DNA of 64,000 nucleotides from Arcobacter cloacae (GTDB lineage: Bacteria > Campylobacterota > Campylobacteria > Campylobacterales > Arcobacteraceae), in the NCBI RefSeq assembly GCF_013201935.1, contig NZ_CP053833.1, positions 620,001 through 684,000 of the forward strand, read 5' to 3'. Positions 18,284 through 25,974 of the stretch are shown here, in pieces. Within the stretch, counting starts at the first letter, position 1; every line of letters begins with the position of its first letter. The position numbers and the translations under genes are program-made. The notes under the pieces are model-generated. The model made no database searches. It was not told the DNA's origin and saw nothing but the letters and a program-made list of their open reading frames with translations.

Positions 18284-19933
18284 CTAGTGATCAACAGCTC
18301 CATCAGCTCCGATACCAGTTTCAGCTCTAATTTGTTGAGCTTCAAATCCACCTTTATCTTCTTCAGCTCTCGCAGATTTATCTGTAATAGAGAAGAACCA
18401 AATACCAATAAATGCTGCAAGAATTGAGAATAATGCAGGTTGTGTATATGGGAATATAGCCGTTTCAAATCCAAAAATATCAACCCATACAGTTTTACTT
18501 AATACAACTAAAAGAACAGCAGTAATAAGACCTAAGAATCCACCAATGAATGCTCCTCTTGTTGTTAGTTTAGACCAGTAAATTGATAAAATTAAGATTG
18601 GGAAGTTAGCTGATGCAGCAACTGCAAACGCTAAACCAACCATGAAAGCAATATTTTGATTTTCAAATGCAAATCCTAATAAAATAGCAACAATACCAAT
18701 AACTAAAACTGTTCTTTTTGAAACTTTCATTTCTTCTTCATCTGTAGCTTTACCTTTTCTAATAACAATTGCATATAAATCATGTGCAATAGAGTTAGAA
18801 GCAGCAAGAGTAAGTCCTGCAACAACCGCTAAGATTGTAGCAAAAGAAACAGCAGCAATAAATCCTAAGAAAATATCTCCACCAATAGCAGAAGATAAGT
18901 GAACCGCAGCCATGTTATTTCCACCGATGATATTTTTCATATCAATAACACCGTCTTTAAAGTACATAGTTGCTTCTGGACTTAATAAGAAAACAACAGC
19001 ACCTAATCCAACAATACCAATAATTAAATAGAAATATCCAATAAATCCAGTTGCCCAAACAACAGACTTTCTAGCTTCTCTTGCATTTCCAACTGTAAAG
19101 AATCTCATAAGAATGTGAGGTAACCCAGCAGTTCCAAGCATTAATGCAAGTCCTAATGATATAGCAGAAACTGGATCAGATACGAATGGACCTGGATTTA
19201 ATATAGCTTCACCTTTTGGATGCATACTAATAGCCTCAGCTGCTAAAGATATAAAAGAGAATCCATAGTGAGAAAGTACCATAAATGCAATAAATGTTAC
19301 TCCTGATAAAAGTAATACAGCTTTTATAATTTGTACCCAAGTAGTTGCAAGCATACCACCAAAAGTTACATAAACAATCATTAATGCACCAACAATAACA
19401 ACTGACCAAGCATAAGGGATATGGAATAATAATTCAATTAATTTACCAGCACCAACCATTTGAGCAATTAAATAAAAAGTTACAACTGTTAAAGAACCAA
19501 ACGCTGCAAGAATTCTTATTTTTTGTTCATCTAATCTATATGCAGCAATATCTGTAAAGTTGAATTTACCTAAGTTTCTTAATTTTTCAGCCATTAAGAA
19601 TAATATAATTGGCCAACCAACTAAAAATCCAATAGCATAAATCATACCATCAAATCCATGTAAGAAAATCATTCCTGAAATACCAAGGAATGATGCCGCA
19701 GACATATAATCTCCAGCAATTGCTAGACCATTTTGGAATCCTGAAATTCCACCACCTGCTGTATAGAAATCTGAAGCAGATTTTGTTTTACTAGCAGCCC
19801 ATTTTGTAATACCCATAGTTCCTACAATAAATATAAAGAACATAATTACAGCATTAATATTTAAAGCTTTATCACCTTCAGCAGCAAATAATGCTAATGA
19901 TGACAAACCTAATAAAGTAAATATTTTTAACAT
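18284..19933 (-). CDS. actP: Cation:acetate symporter, ActP-like (2)
   Basis: The second ActP-like sodium:solute symporter, also 549 residues and closely similar to the copy at 16013 along its whole length, including [33 protein letters not shown] and the C-terminal [12 protein letters not shown]. It forms a two-gene operon with the DUF485 gene at 19933 and, unlike the other two symporter operons, has no DUF294-exonuclease pair downstream. Two near-equal copies may differ in affinity or expression. Site C with a TATGAT -10 lies before its operon. Confidence 0.88.
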   Translation of the reverse strand: MLKIFTLLGLSSLALFAAEGDKALNINAVIMFFIFIVGTMGITKWAASKTKSASDFYTAGGGISGFQNGLAIAGDYMSAASFLGISGMIFLHGFDGMIYAIGFLVGWPIILFLMAEKLRNLGKFNFTDIAAYRLDEQKIRILAAFGSLTVVTFYLIAQMVGAGKLIELLFHIPYAWSVVIVGALMIVYVTFGGMLATTWVQIIKAVLLLSGVTFIAFMVLSHYGFSFISLAAEAISMHPKGEAILNPGPFVSDPVSAISLGLALMLGTAGLPHILMRFFTVGNAREARKSVVWATGFIGYFYLIIGIVGLGAVVFLLSPEATMYFKDGVIDMKNIIGGNNMAAVHLSSAIGGDIFLGFIAAVSFATILAVVAGLTLAASNSIAHDLYAIVIRKGKATDEEEMKVSKRTVLVIGIVAILLGFAFENQNIAFMVGLAFAVAASANFPILILSIYWSKLTTRGAFIGGFLGLITAVLLVVLSKTVWVDIFGFETAIFPYTQPALFSILAAFIGIWFFSITDKSARAEEDKGGFEAQQIRAETGIGADGAVDH

Positions 19934-20250
19934 TATAACAGATCCTTTGCATCATTTTTAATAGCTATTTCTAAGTCTTCAAACTCGCCATTTGCTTTCA
20001 CAACATAAATCACAGTTGTGATAAAAGCAATTAAAATGATTGTAACAGCTATAGGCCACCCAAAAGTCATAACACCTTCAGCTGATAATTTTGTAGCAAA
20101 AAATTCTTTATTAAATGCAATAGTTAAAACGAAACCGTAATATATTACCAACATAAAGATTGCTAGTTTAACAGCGAAAGAATTTCTTTTTGAAACAAGT
20201 TCAGCATATTTAGGATTAGCTTTAATCCTTTTTACCAACTCTTTGTCCAT
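19933..20250 (-). CDS. yjcH: DUF485 membrane protein, YjcH-like (2)
   Basis: A 105-residue partner of the second ActP-like symporter. The N-terminus ([12 protein letters not shown]) matches the first copy, followed by two membrane helices (about 26-50 and 60-82) and a short acidic cytoplasmic tail ([20 protein letters not shown]). AAGGAG sits nine bases before the ATG. The stop codon overlaps the symporter ATG, so synthesis is coupled. The function of the family is not established, but it co-occurs with ActP. Confidence 0.85.
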   Translation of the reverse strand: MDKELVKRIKANPKYAELVSKRNSFAVKLAIFMLVIYYGFVLTIAFNKEFFATKLSAEGVMTFGWPIAVTIILIAFITTVIYVVKANGEFEDLEIAIKNDAKDLL

Positions 20251-20289
20251 TTTATATCTCCTTGTAAAGATTTTTTTTCGAAAGCGGAA

Positions 20290-20322
20290 ATCATAAACTA
20301 TTTAAATAGCAATAAAATAGCA
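20290..20322 (-). promoter_or_regulatory. TGCTA direct-repeat promoter, site C (DUF485-ActP 2)
   Basis: In the coding direction: ATGCTATTTTATTGCTA, 11 nt, then TATGAT (-10 at 20290-20295). Half-sites are at 20318-20322 and 20307-20311. Same spacing as sites A and D. Confidence 0.65.
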
Positions 20323-20433
20323 TCGAAAAAAACTTAATGAATTGTAATTATAATAGGCTTAATTAGTAATATTAGCTTATCTATTCAAGGAGTAATTAAA
20401 AAATAAGTAGTAAAATGTAACGTTTTTGTTTAC

Positions 20434-21066
20434 TTAACTTGTATAAAATGTTGTCTTAGCTGGTGTTAAATCTTTCAATTTTAAAAACATCATTGAAGTC
20501 ATAATAGCATCATTTAAAGCATCATGTTTACCAAGAGCTGGAATATTTAAATTCTTTAAAATAGTGTCAAATTTTAAATCAATAAATTCAAAGTCACTAG
20601 ATTTTTTTCTTGTTTTGTAATACATTGAAGATACTTCAATTGTTTCATTTGGAAGTTTTACTCCAATATATTTTTTTGTATATTTTGAAATAATAGTTAC
20701 ATCGAATTTTATATAATAACCAACAATTGGTCGCGAACCAATAAAATCAAGAAGTTTATAAATAGCCTCTTCTGGATCATGACCATTTTCTAAATCAATT
20801 GGTCTTATATGGTGGATTTTTATAGATTCAGGGTCTATTTTATTTGATGGTTTTAAAAAAATATTAAAAGTTTCACGCATTAATATTTTATTATCTTTTA
20901 TTTTTACTACACCAATTGATAAAATCTCATCTTTTTTTGGATTAAGTCCTGTTGTTTCACAATCTAAAGAAACATATTCATTTGGCAACGGCTCATCAAA
21001 TAAAAAATCATATTTTTTATTTTTTAATCTTTTTCTATTCCAGTTTTTTATAAATGATTCGAACAT
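20434..21066 (-). CDS. DEDDh 3'-5' exonuclease, DnaQ-like (copy 2)
   Basis: A 210-residue paralog of the exonuclease at 13434. Exo I is LDCETTGLNP, Exo II is VGYYIKFDVTII, and Exo III is HDALNDAIMT; all five catalytic positions are kept. NRKRLKNKKYDFLFDEPLPNEYVS at the N-terminus aligns with copy 1, so this extension is a shared feature of the subgroup and not of DnaQ itself. The start overlaps the DUF294 stop by one base. It is the last gene of the third symporter operon. Confidence 0.85.
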   Translation of the reverse strand: MFESFIKNWNRKRLKNKKYDFLFDEPLPNEYVSLDCETTGLNPKKDEILSIGVVKIKDNKILMRETFNIFLKPSNKIDPESIKIHHIRPIDLENGHDPEEAIYKLLDFIGSRPIVGYYIKFDVTIISKYTKKYIGVKLPNETIEVSSMYYKTRKKSSDFEFIDLKFDTILKNLNIPALGKHDALNDAIMTSMMFLKLKDLTPAKTTFYTS

Positions 21067-22886
21067 TATGAAATCTTATCTATTTTAAATGTATAATTTA
21101 TGAATTTTTTAAATTCAATAACTATTTTAAAAGAGTCTTTTAATAAATCCCTTTCAATTTTTCCTAAACTATGAGTATCTATCTCATTATTAATTTTTTT
21201 ACCTGCTTGAATATCTTCTAATTGAGATTTTAATCTAAGAGTGTTTACAACATCAAAAGCTTCTAGTAATTCGGCTGCTTTATTTTTTTCTATAATTTTC
21301 TTATCTTCTAAAATTTTTATTCTTTTTACTGTTGTTGTTTCTCTGATTCTTTCTCTTAAAGCTAAACTTCTAATCCCTTGAACTATTGGGAAAACAGCCG
21401 CTTTTTTTATATCTATAAAATGGGTTTTTGTCATAAAGTTTCCAATTGTTGTTGGAGTATCAAAAGCTAATGTTGCTCTTGCAAAATATGCCATAAATAC
21501 ATCTTTATCATGAAGTTTATTAAATAAATCATCTTTTAAATTTATTAATAATTCTTTATCTCCAGCAACTGCAAAAGAATCAAAAAATATCGCTAAATCC
21601 ATATAGTTTTGCATATCAGGAGCTTCAATCCATCTTCTAGTTTCACTTTTGTATTCACTTACAGTTTTACACCAAAATGGATTAGAAACCATAATATTTC
21701 CTTCACATCTTGGATAACCAAAATCTATTAAATAATCAGTAATTTGATTCATATAAGGTCTATATTGTTCAACATCTATTCCATCTTTTACAACAAGTGC
21801 ATTATCTTGGTCTGTTTTTATAATTTGTTCATTTCTTCCTTCACTTCCCATTACAATTAAACAAGCATCTTTTTGTAACTCTTTTGGTAAAACTAAATTA
21901 TAAAGTTTTTGATAGACTTTTGTGTTTAGTTGTCCTATCAAATTTGAAATATGATTTACTTTTACACCTTTTGCATGGAGACTTTTTATGATATTTAGTA
22001 AATCGTTACTTGCTCTTTTTAGATCTTCAATATTTTTTGCTTTTTTTATTTTAGAATCAACAACATAAGTATGATTTGCAAAATGAGATAGAACATCTAT
22101 TTGTTCTAAAATACCTATCATTTCACCATTACTATTTGTAACACCAACTCTTTTTATATTTTTTTTGATTAAAATAGTAAGAGCTTCAAATAAATAGTCG
22201 TCATTATTAACCGTAAGAAGCGGAAAAATTGCAATATCTTTAACCGGAATTGTTAAATCTCTTTGTTCAAGTAATACTTTAACTTTTAGTAAAGAATCAG
22301 TAATAATTCCATATCCTCCCTTAGAATTTTTTACAATAATAGTAGATGTTTTGTATTCTGTTGATTTTTGAATTGCATCTAGTAATTTAGTATCTTCTTC
22401 TACAATACAAGCTTCATGTATCAATGTATCTTCAACTTTTGCAATCATAAATGAAGAGAGTTGTGAAGTATATTCTTTATCTTTTAGAGTTTGAATTTTA
22501 TTTACTAAGTCTTTTAAAAAATAATCTTTAAATTGTTGATTTTTTTCAATCAAATTTAAAAATGCAGATTTATCTATTTCGTAACATATTAAATCTTCAT
22601 ATACTTTAAATGTATTAGTACACTTTCCATAAATCAAAGAATTAGAATCAAATGAGTCTTCATGTTGATAGTCCATTACAATTATATTTTCAGGAGAATA
22701 CTCATGTACAGTCCCTTTAATGATTATGAAAAAATGATTAGGAATTTTTTCAGGTGTAATAAGTATTGAATCTTTTGGATAATAAGCTATATCCATATGT
22801 TGAATACACATAGACATTTGACCAGGAGTTAATACCTGAAATGGATGTATATTTGAAAGAAAAGCTTCTTGGTCTTGTATACTCAT
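21066..22886 (-). CDS. cNMP-binding/CBS/DUF294 nucleotidyltransferase-like protein (copy 2)
   Basis: A 606-residue paralog of the protein at 14047 with the same order: cyclic-nucleotide-binding-like domain (about 10-125), CBS pair (about 150-270), DUF294 nucleotidyltransferase (GSEGRNEQ at 347-354, TDQD at 358-361) and the DUF294 C-terminal domain. The catalytic motif is intact in both copies. AAAGGA precedes the ATG. It follows symporter 3 after a strong hairpin. A role in sensing adenylates through CBS or cNMP domains and modifying a transport or regulatory partner is inference only. Confidence 0.82.
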   Translation of the reverse strand: MSIQDQEAFLSNIHPFQVLTPGQMSMCIQHMDIAYYPKDSILITPEKIPNHFFIIIKGTVHEYSPENIIVMDYQHEDSFDSNSLIYGKCTNTFKVYEDLICYEIDKSAFLNLIEKNQQFKDYFLKDLVNKIQTLKDKEYTSQLSSFMIAKVEDTLIHEACIVEEDTKLLDAIQKSTEYKTSTIIVKNSKGGYGIITDSLLKVKVLLEQRDLTIPVKDIAIFPLLTVNNDDYLFEALTILIKKNIKRVGVTNSNGEMIGILEQIDVLSHFANHTYVVDSKIKKAKNIEDLKRASNDLLNIIKSLHAKGVKVNHISNLIGQLNTKVYQKLYNLVLPKELQKDACLIVMGSEGRNEQIIKTDQDNALVVKDGIDVEQYRPYMNQITDYLIDFGYPRCEGNIMVSNPFWCKTVSEYKSETRRWIEAPDMQNYMDLAIFFDSFAVAGDKELLINLKDDLFNKLHDKDVFMAYFARATLAFDTPTTIGNFMTKTHFIDIKKAAVFPIVQGIRSLALRERIRETTTVKRIKILEDKKIIEKNKAAELLEAFDVVNTLRLKSQLEDIQAGKKINNEIDTHSLGKIERDLLKDSFKIVIEFKKFINYTFKIDKIS

Positions 22887-22948
22887 TAGATTTTTCCTTT
22901 AATATTTAGTACTTTTTTATATTAAAACTTTTAACATAAAAAAATACT

Positions 22949-22974
22949 AAAAGTATACCCTAAGGTATACTTTT
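22949..22974 (-). terminator. Terminator-like hairpin between symporter 3 and DUF294 copy 2
   Basis: A perfect 11-bp stem (22949-22959 with 22964-22974) and a 4-nt loop, followed on the minus strand by AGTATTTTTTT. This is a convincing intrinsic terminator inside what would otherwise be one operon, so the DUF294-exonuclease pair is either read through at low level or has its own promoter. Confidence 0.75.
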
Positions 22975-22985
22975 TAGTTTTGATG

Positions 22986-24881
22986 TTAGTGATCTAACGC
23001 TTCACCAGCACCAGAAGGAATTCTGATTTTCTCAACCAGCTCTTGAATATGAGCAGGAGGTGGAGGAGTCATTCTTGATACAACTATTGCAACGATTAGG
23101 TGTAATAATGTTCCTAAAGTTCCAATACCTGTTGGAGCGATTCCAAATAAGTAATCTTCTGGTTTTCCACCCATGAATACGAAGTATACAATGTATGCAA
23201 ATGTGAATATTAAACCAGTTAAAATACCAGCAATAGCACCTTCTTTATTCATTCTCTTATCAAATACCCCAAGGATAATTGTAGGGAAGAATGCAGCAGC
23301 TGCAAGACCGAATGCAAACGCAACAACTTGTGCAACGAAACCTGGAGGGTTAATTCCTAAGTAACCAGCAATTAAGATTGCAACGATAGCTGAAATTCTA
23401 GCCCACATTAACTCTGTTTTTTCATTTAATGTAGATTTTCCAGTTGTTTTATCTTTAAAGATAATTTGACCCATTAAATCGTGTGAAATAGCTGAAGCAA
23501 TTACAAGTAATAATCCAGCCGCTGTTGATAATGCTGCTGCTAAACCTCCAGCTGCAATAAACGCGATTACCCAGTTTGGTAAGTTTGCAATCTCAGGATT
23601 TGCAAGAACCATGATATCAATATCAACATATAACTCATTAGCAATTCCATTACCTTTAGCTAATTCAGCTTCATCAGCAGGTCCTTTTGCATTAGTAGTC
23701 AATTTATGACCATCTTCTGCTCTTTTATCACCATCAAATGCAGGTTTTGCACCTTTACCATCAAATGCAGGTCCAGAAGCGTATTGGATTTTTCCATCAC
23801 CATTTCTATCATTCCATGCAATTAATCCACCATTTTCCCATGTAGCAAACCATTTACCATTGTTAGCAGTACCATCAACGTGAGTAGCTTCACCATTTAC
23901 GAACGCTTTATATTCAACATTTTGTACATTTTTAATCAAGTTAACTCTTGAGAAAGAAGCAACTGAAGATATAGTTGTATACATAATTGCAATGAATATT
24001 AATGCCCAACCAGCAGAAATTCTTGCATCTTTAACAGTTGGAACTGTAAAGAATCTAACGATAACGTGTGGTAAACCAGCAGTTCCTAACATTAAGGCTG
24101 TTGTTAACATAAACATATTCCATAAGTTACCTGGTTCTGTATATGCTTTAAAACCTAAATCTAATAAAGATTGGTCAAGTGCATGTAGAAGGTAAGTTCC
24201 CTCAGGAATAACTTGAACACCTGTATTAAATGCAAAAGTAGTAGTTGCAAAAATACCTAATTGTGGTAAGAATGTATCAGTTACTTGTAATGATAAGAAA
24301 ATTGCAGGAATCATATATGCAAAAATCATAACAACATATTGAGCAACTTGAGTATAAGTAATACCTTTCATTCCTCCAAGAACTGAATAGAAGAATACAA
24401 TTGCCATACCAATGATAACACCTGTATTTACATCAACTTGTAAGAATCTTGAGAATACAATCCCAACCCCTCTCATTTGTCCAGCAACATATGTAAATGA
24501 TACGAAAATAACAGAGATAACAGCAACTAATCTAGCCGTATCAGAGTAATATCTATCACCAACGAAATCTGGAACTGTAAATTTACCAAATTTTCTTAAA
24601 TATGGAGCCAATAACATAGCAAGTAGAACGTATCCATCTGTCCATCCCATTAAGTAAGCACCACCATCACTTCCTTGGAAAGCGATAATACCAGCTAATG
24701 AAATAAATGATGCTGCTGACATCCAGTCTGCTGCAGTCGCCATACCATTTGCAACTGGATGAACTCCACCACCTGCAACGTAAAAGTCTTTAGTTGAACC
24801 AGCTTTTGCCCATAAAGCAATACCGATATAAATTGCAAAAGAAACACCTACGAATAGGTAAATTAGTGTTTGTAATTCCAT
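22986..24881 (-). CDS. Sodium:solute symporter, VC_2705-like (3)
   Basis: A third symporter, 631 residues, of the SSS subfamily that pairs with DUF4212 proteins, probably for acetate or a related carboxylate. It has DFYVAGGGVHPVANG near residue 32, ADWMSAASFI at 51-60, [16 protein letters not shown] near 266, and about 13 helices. Unlike the two ActP-like paralogs it has a roughly 110-residue hydrophilic insertion (about 312-425) between helices that includes NDRNGDGKIQ (357-366), an EF-hand-like loop. It follows its DUF4212 partner by 11 nt. Downstream genes are the DUF294-exonuclease pair. Confidence 0.87.
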   Translation of the reverse strand: MELQTLIYLFVGVSFAIYIGIALWAKAGSTKDFYVAGGGVHPVANGMATAADWMSAASFISLAGIIAFQGSDGGAYLMGWTDGYVLLAMLLAPYLRKFGKFTVPDFVGDRYYSDTARLVAVISVIFVSFTYVAGQMRGVGIVFSRFLQVDVNTGVIIGMAIVFFYSVLGGMKGITYTQVAQYVVMIFAYMIPAIFLSLQVTDTFLPQLGIFATTTFAFNTGVQVIPEGTYLLHALDQSLLDLGFKAYTEPGNLWNMFMLTTALMLGTAGLPHVIVRFFTVPTVKDARISAGWALIFIAIMYTTISSVASFSRVNLIKNVQNVEYKAFVNGEATHVDGTANNGKWFATWENGGLIAWNDRNGDGKIQYASGPAFDGKGAKPAFDGDKRAEDGHKLTTNAKGPADEAELAKGNGIANELYVDIDIMVLANPEIANLPNWVIAFIAAGGLAAALSTAAGLLLVIASAISHDLMGQIIFKDKTTGKSTLNEKTELMWARISAIVAILIAGYLGINPPGFVAQVVAFAFGLAAAAFFPTIILGVFDKRMNKEGAIAGILTGLIFTFAYIVYFVFMGGKPEDYLFGIAPTGIGTLGTLLHLIVAIVVSRMTPPPPAHIQELVEKIRIPSGAGEALDH

Positions 24882-24892
24882 TATACTACTCC

Positions 24893-25147
24893 CTATTCAT
24901 GTACACCGTATTTCTCATCAATTCCTGTCATTACTTTTACGTAAACAAAAATTAAGATAACAAATACATATATCGCACCTTGTTGTGCAAACCAGTAACC
25001 TAATTTAACACCACTAATTTCAATAGCGTTAAGTTCGTTGATAAATAAAATACCACAACCAAAAGAAACAATAAACCAAACTATTAAAAGTTTGATAATC
25101 ATAGAAATGTTTTCTTTCCAGTATGCTTGTGCTTTTTCTGGACTCAT
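24893..25147 (-). CDS. DUF4212 small membrane protein
   Basis: An 84-residue protein with two membrane helices (about 18-38 and 48-72), the small partner gene found before VC_2705-type symporters. The N-terminus AQAYWKENISMIIKLL is typical of the family. AAGGAG lies nine bases before the ATG. It plays the positional role of DUF485 in the other two symporter operons, though the sequences are different families. The function is unknown; a symporter subunit or stabiliser is likely. The promoter carries site D. Confidence 0.85.
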   Translation of the reverse strand: MSPEKAQAYWKENISMIIKLLIVWFIVSFGCGILFINELNAIEISGVKLGYWFAQQGAIYVFVILIFVYVKVMTGIDEKYGVHE

Positions 25148-25206
25148 CCTGCTCTCCTTTTTGAATTTTATTAAACAATTGATATTGTTAAATAATTAAC
25201 AATGAA

Positions 25207-25239
25207 ATTATAATAACTGTGGATAGCAAAAGGGTAGCA
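25207..25239 (-). promoter_or_regulatory. TGCTA direct-repeat promoter, site D (DUF4212-symporter 3)
   Basis: In the coding direction: TTGCTACCCTTTTGCTA, 11 nt, then TATAAT (-10 at 25207-25212). Half-sites are at 25235-25239 and 25224-25228. The six spacer bases differ from sites A-C while both TGCTA half-sites and the distance to the -10 are the same, which singles out the half-sites as the conserved element. Confidence 0.65.
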
Positions 25240-25286
25240 ATTGAAATTTTTTTGAAAATTTAGAGAAATTTATTTTTTTATGAAGC

Positions 25287-25313
25287 AAGAATAGCCAAAA
25301 TATGGCTATTCTT
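25287..25313 (-). terminator. Hairpin at the end of the response regulator gene
   Basis: A perfect 11-bp stem (25287-25297 with 25303-25313) overlaps the stop codon of the regulator gene. No T-tract follows on the minus strand. It may separate the two-component operon from the symporter 3 operon or stabilise the mRNA end. Confidence 0.5.
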
Positions 25314-25974
25314 AAACAGAGTAATATCTGTCTATTTTGTATCCAAGACCTCGAATATTTTTTATAAAATCTTCTTTTAAAGCTTTTTTTAATCTAGAAA
25401 TTTCTGCTCTTATTGTTGGATTGTCTATATTTTCACCTTCCCAAACATCAATTCTAAATCTTTCAAAATCTACAATCATATTAATATTTAAAGCTAAAAT
25501 ATGAATAATTTCAAGTTGTTTTTTTGTAAGACTTTGAGGTTCTCCATTAAAGTATAGAGTTTGCTTATCTTTTGAATACGAATAATTTTCAGAAAATCTA
25601 ATATGTGAAGTATTATTTTGCTCTTTTTTTAATATTTGATTGATTTTTATTCCTAATTCACCTAAATGAAAAGGTTTTTTTATGTATTCCCTACATCCTA
25701 AATTGTATGCTTTTGATATATCTTCTATATCTATCAAAGCTGAAATAAAAATAGTTGGTATATATATTTTTCTGCTATTTAATTCAGTTAAAATTTCAAA
25801 ACCATCTTTTGTAGGTACGTTTATATCAAGTATAAGTAAATCCAAAGTACTATCAATATTATCTAAAACTTCTTGACCATCAGAATAACTTTCAACCATA
25901 TGTCCAATATTTCTTAAATATTCACTAATTGCATTATTTAGCATCAATTCATCTTCAAGTAACAGTATTTTCAT
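25312..25974 (-). CDS. OmpR-family response regulator
   Basis: A 220-residue DNA-binding response regulator. The receiver domain (1-115) has the acidic pair ED at 7-8, phospho-acceptor Asp50 in LLILDINVP, and the conserved Lys in YIKKPF. The C-terminal winged helix (about 130-215) contains LTKKQLEIIHILA and IRAEISRLKKAL. Its start overlaps the kinase gene by 20 nt. It lies directly upstream of the symporter 3 operon, so it is the obvious candidate to bind the TGCTA direct repeats, whose 11-bp period suits OmpR-type tandem binding. That link is inference. Confidence 0.9.
   Translation of the reverse strand: MKILLLEDELMLNNAISEYLRNIGHMVESYSDGQEVLDNIDSTLDLLILDINVPTKDGFEILTELNSRKIYIPTIFISALIDIEDISKAYNLGCREYIKKPFHLGELGIKINQILKKEQNNTSHIRFSENYSYSKDKQTLYFNGEPQSLTKKQLEIIHILALNINMIVDFERFRIDVWEGENIDNPTIRAEISRLKKALKEDFIKNIRGLGYKIDRYYSV

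Noticed and set aside
14047-22886. Nucleotidyltransferase plus exonuclease pairs as a CBASS-like or toxin-antitoxin defence system
   Set aside because: The motif GSEGRxEQ...TDQD is of the GlnD/DUF294 type, the proteins carry CBS and cNMP-like domains, and both pairs sit with metabolite symporters. No effector or defence neighbour is present.
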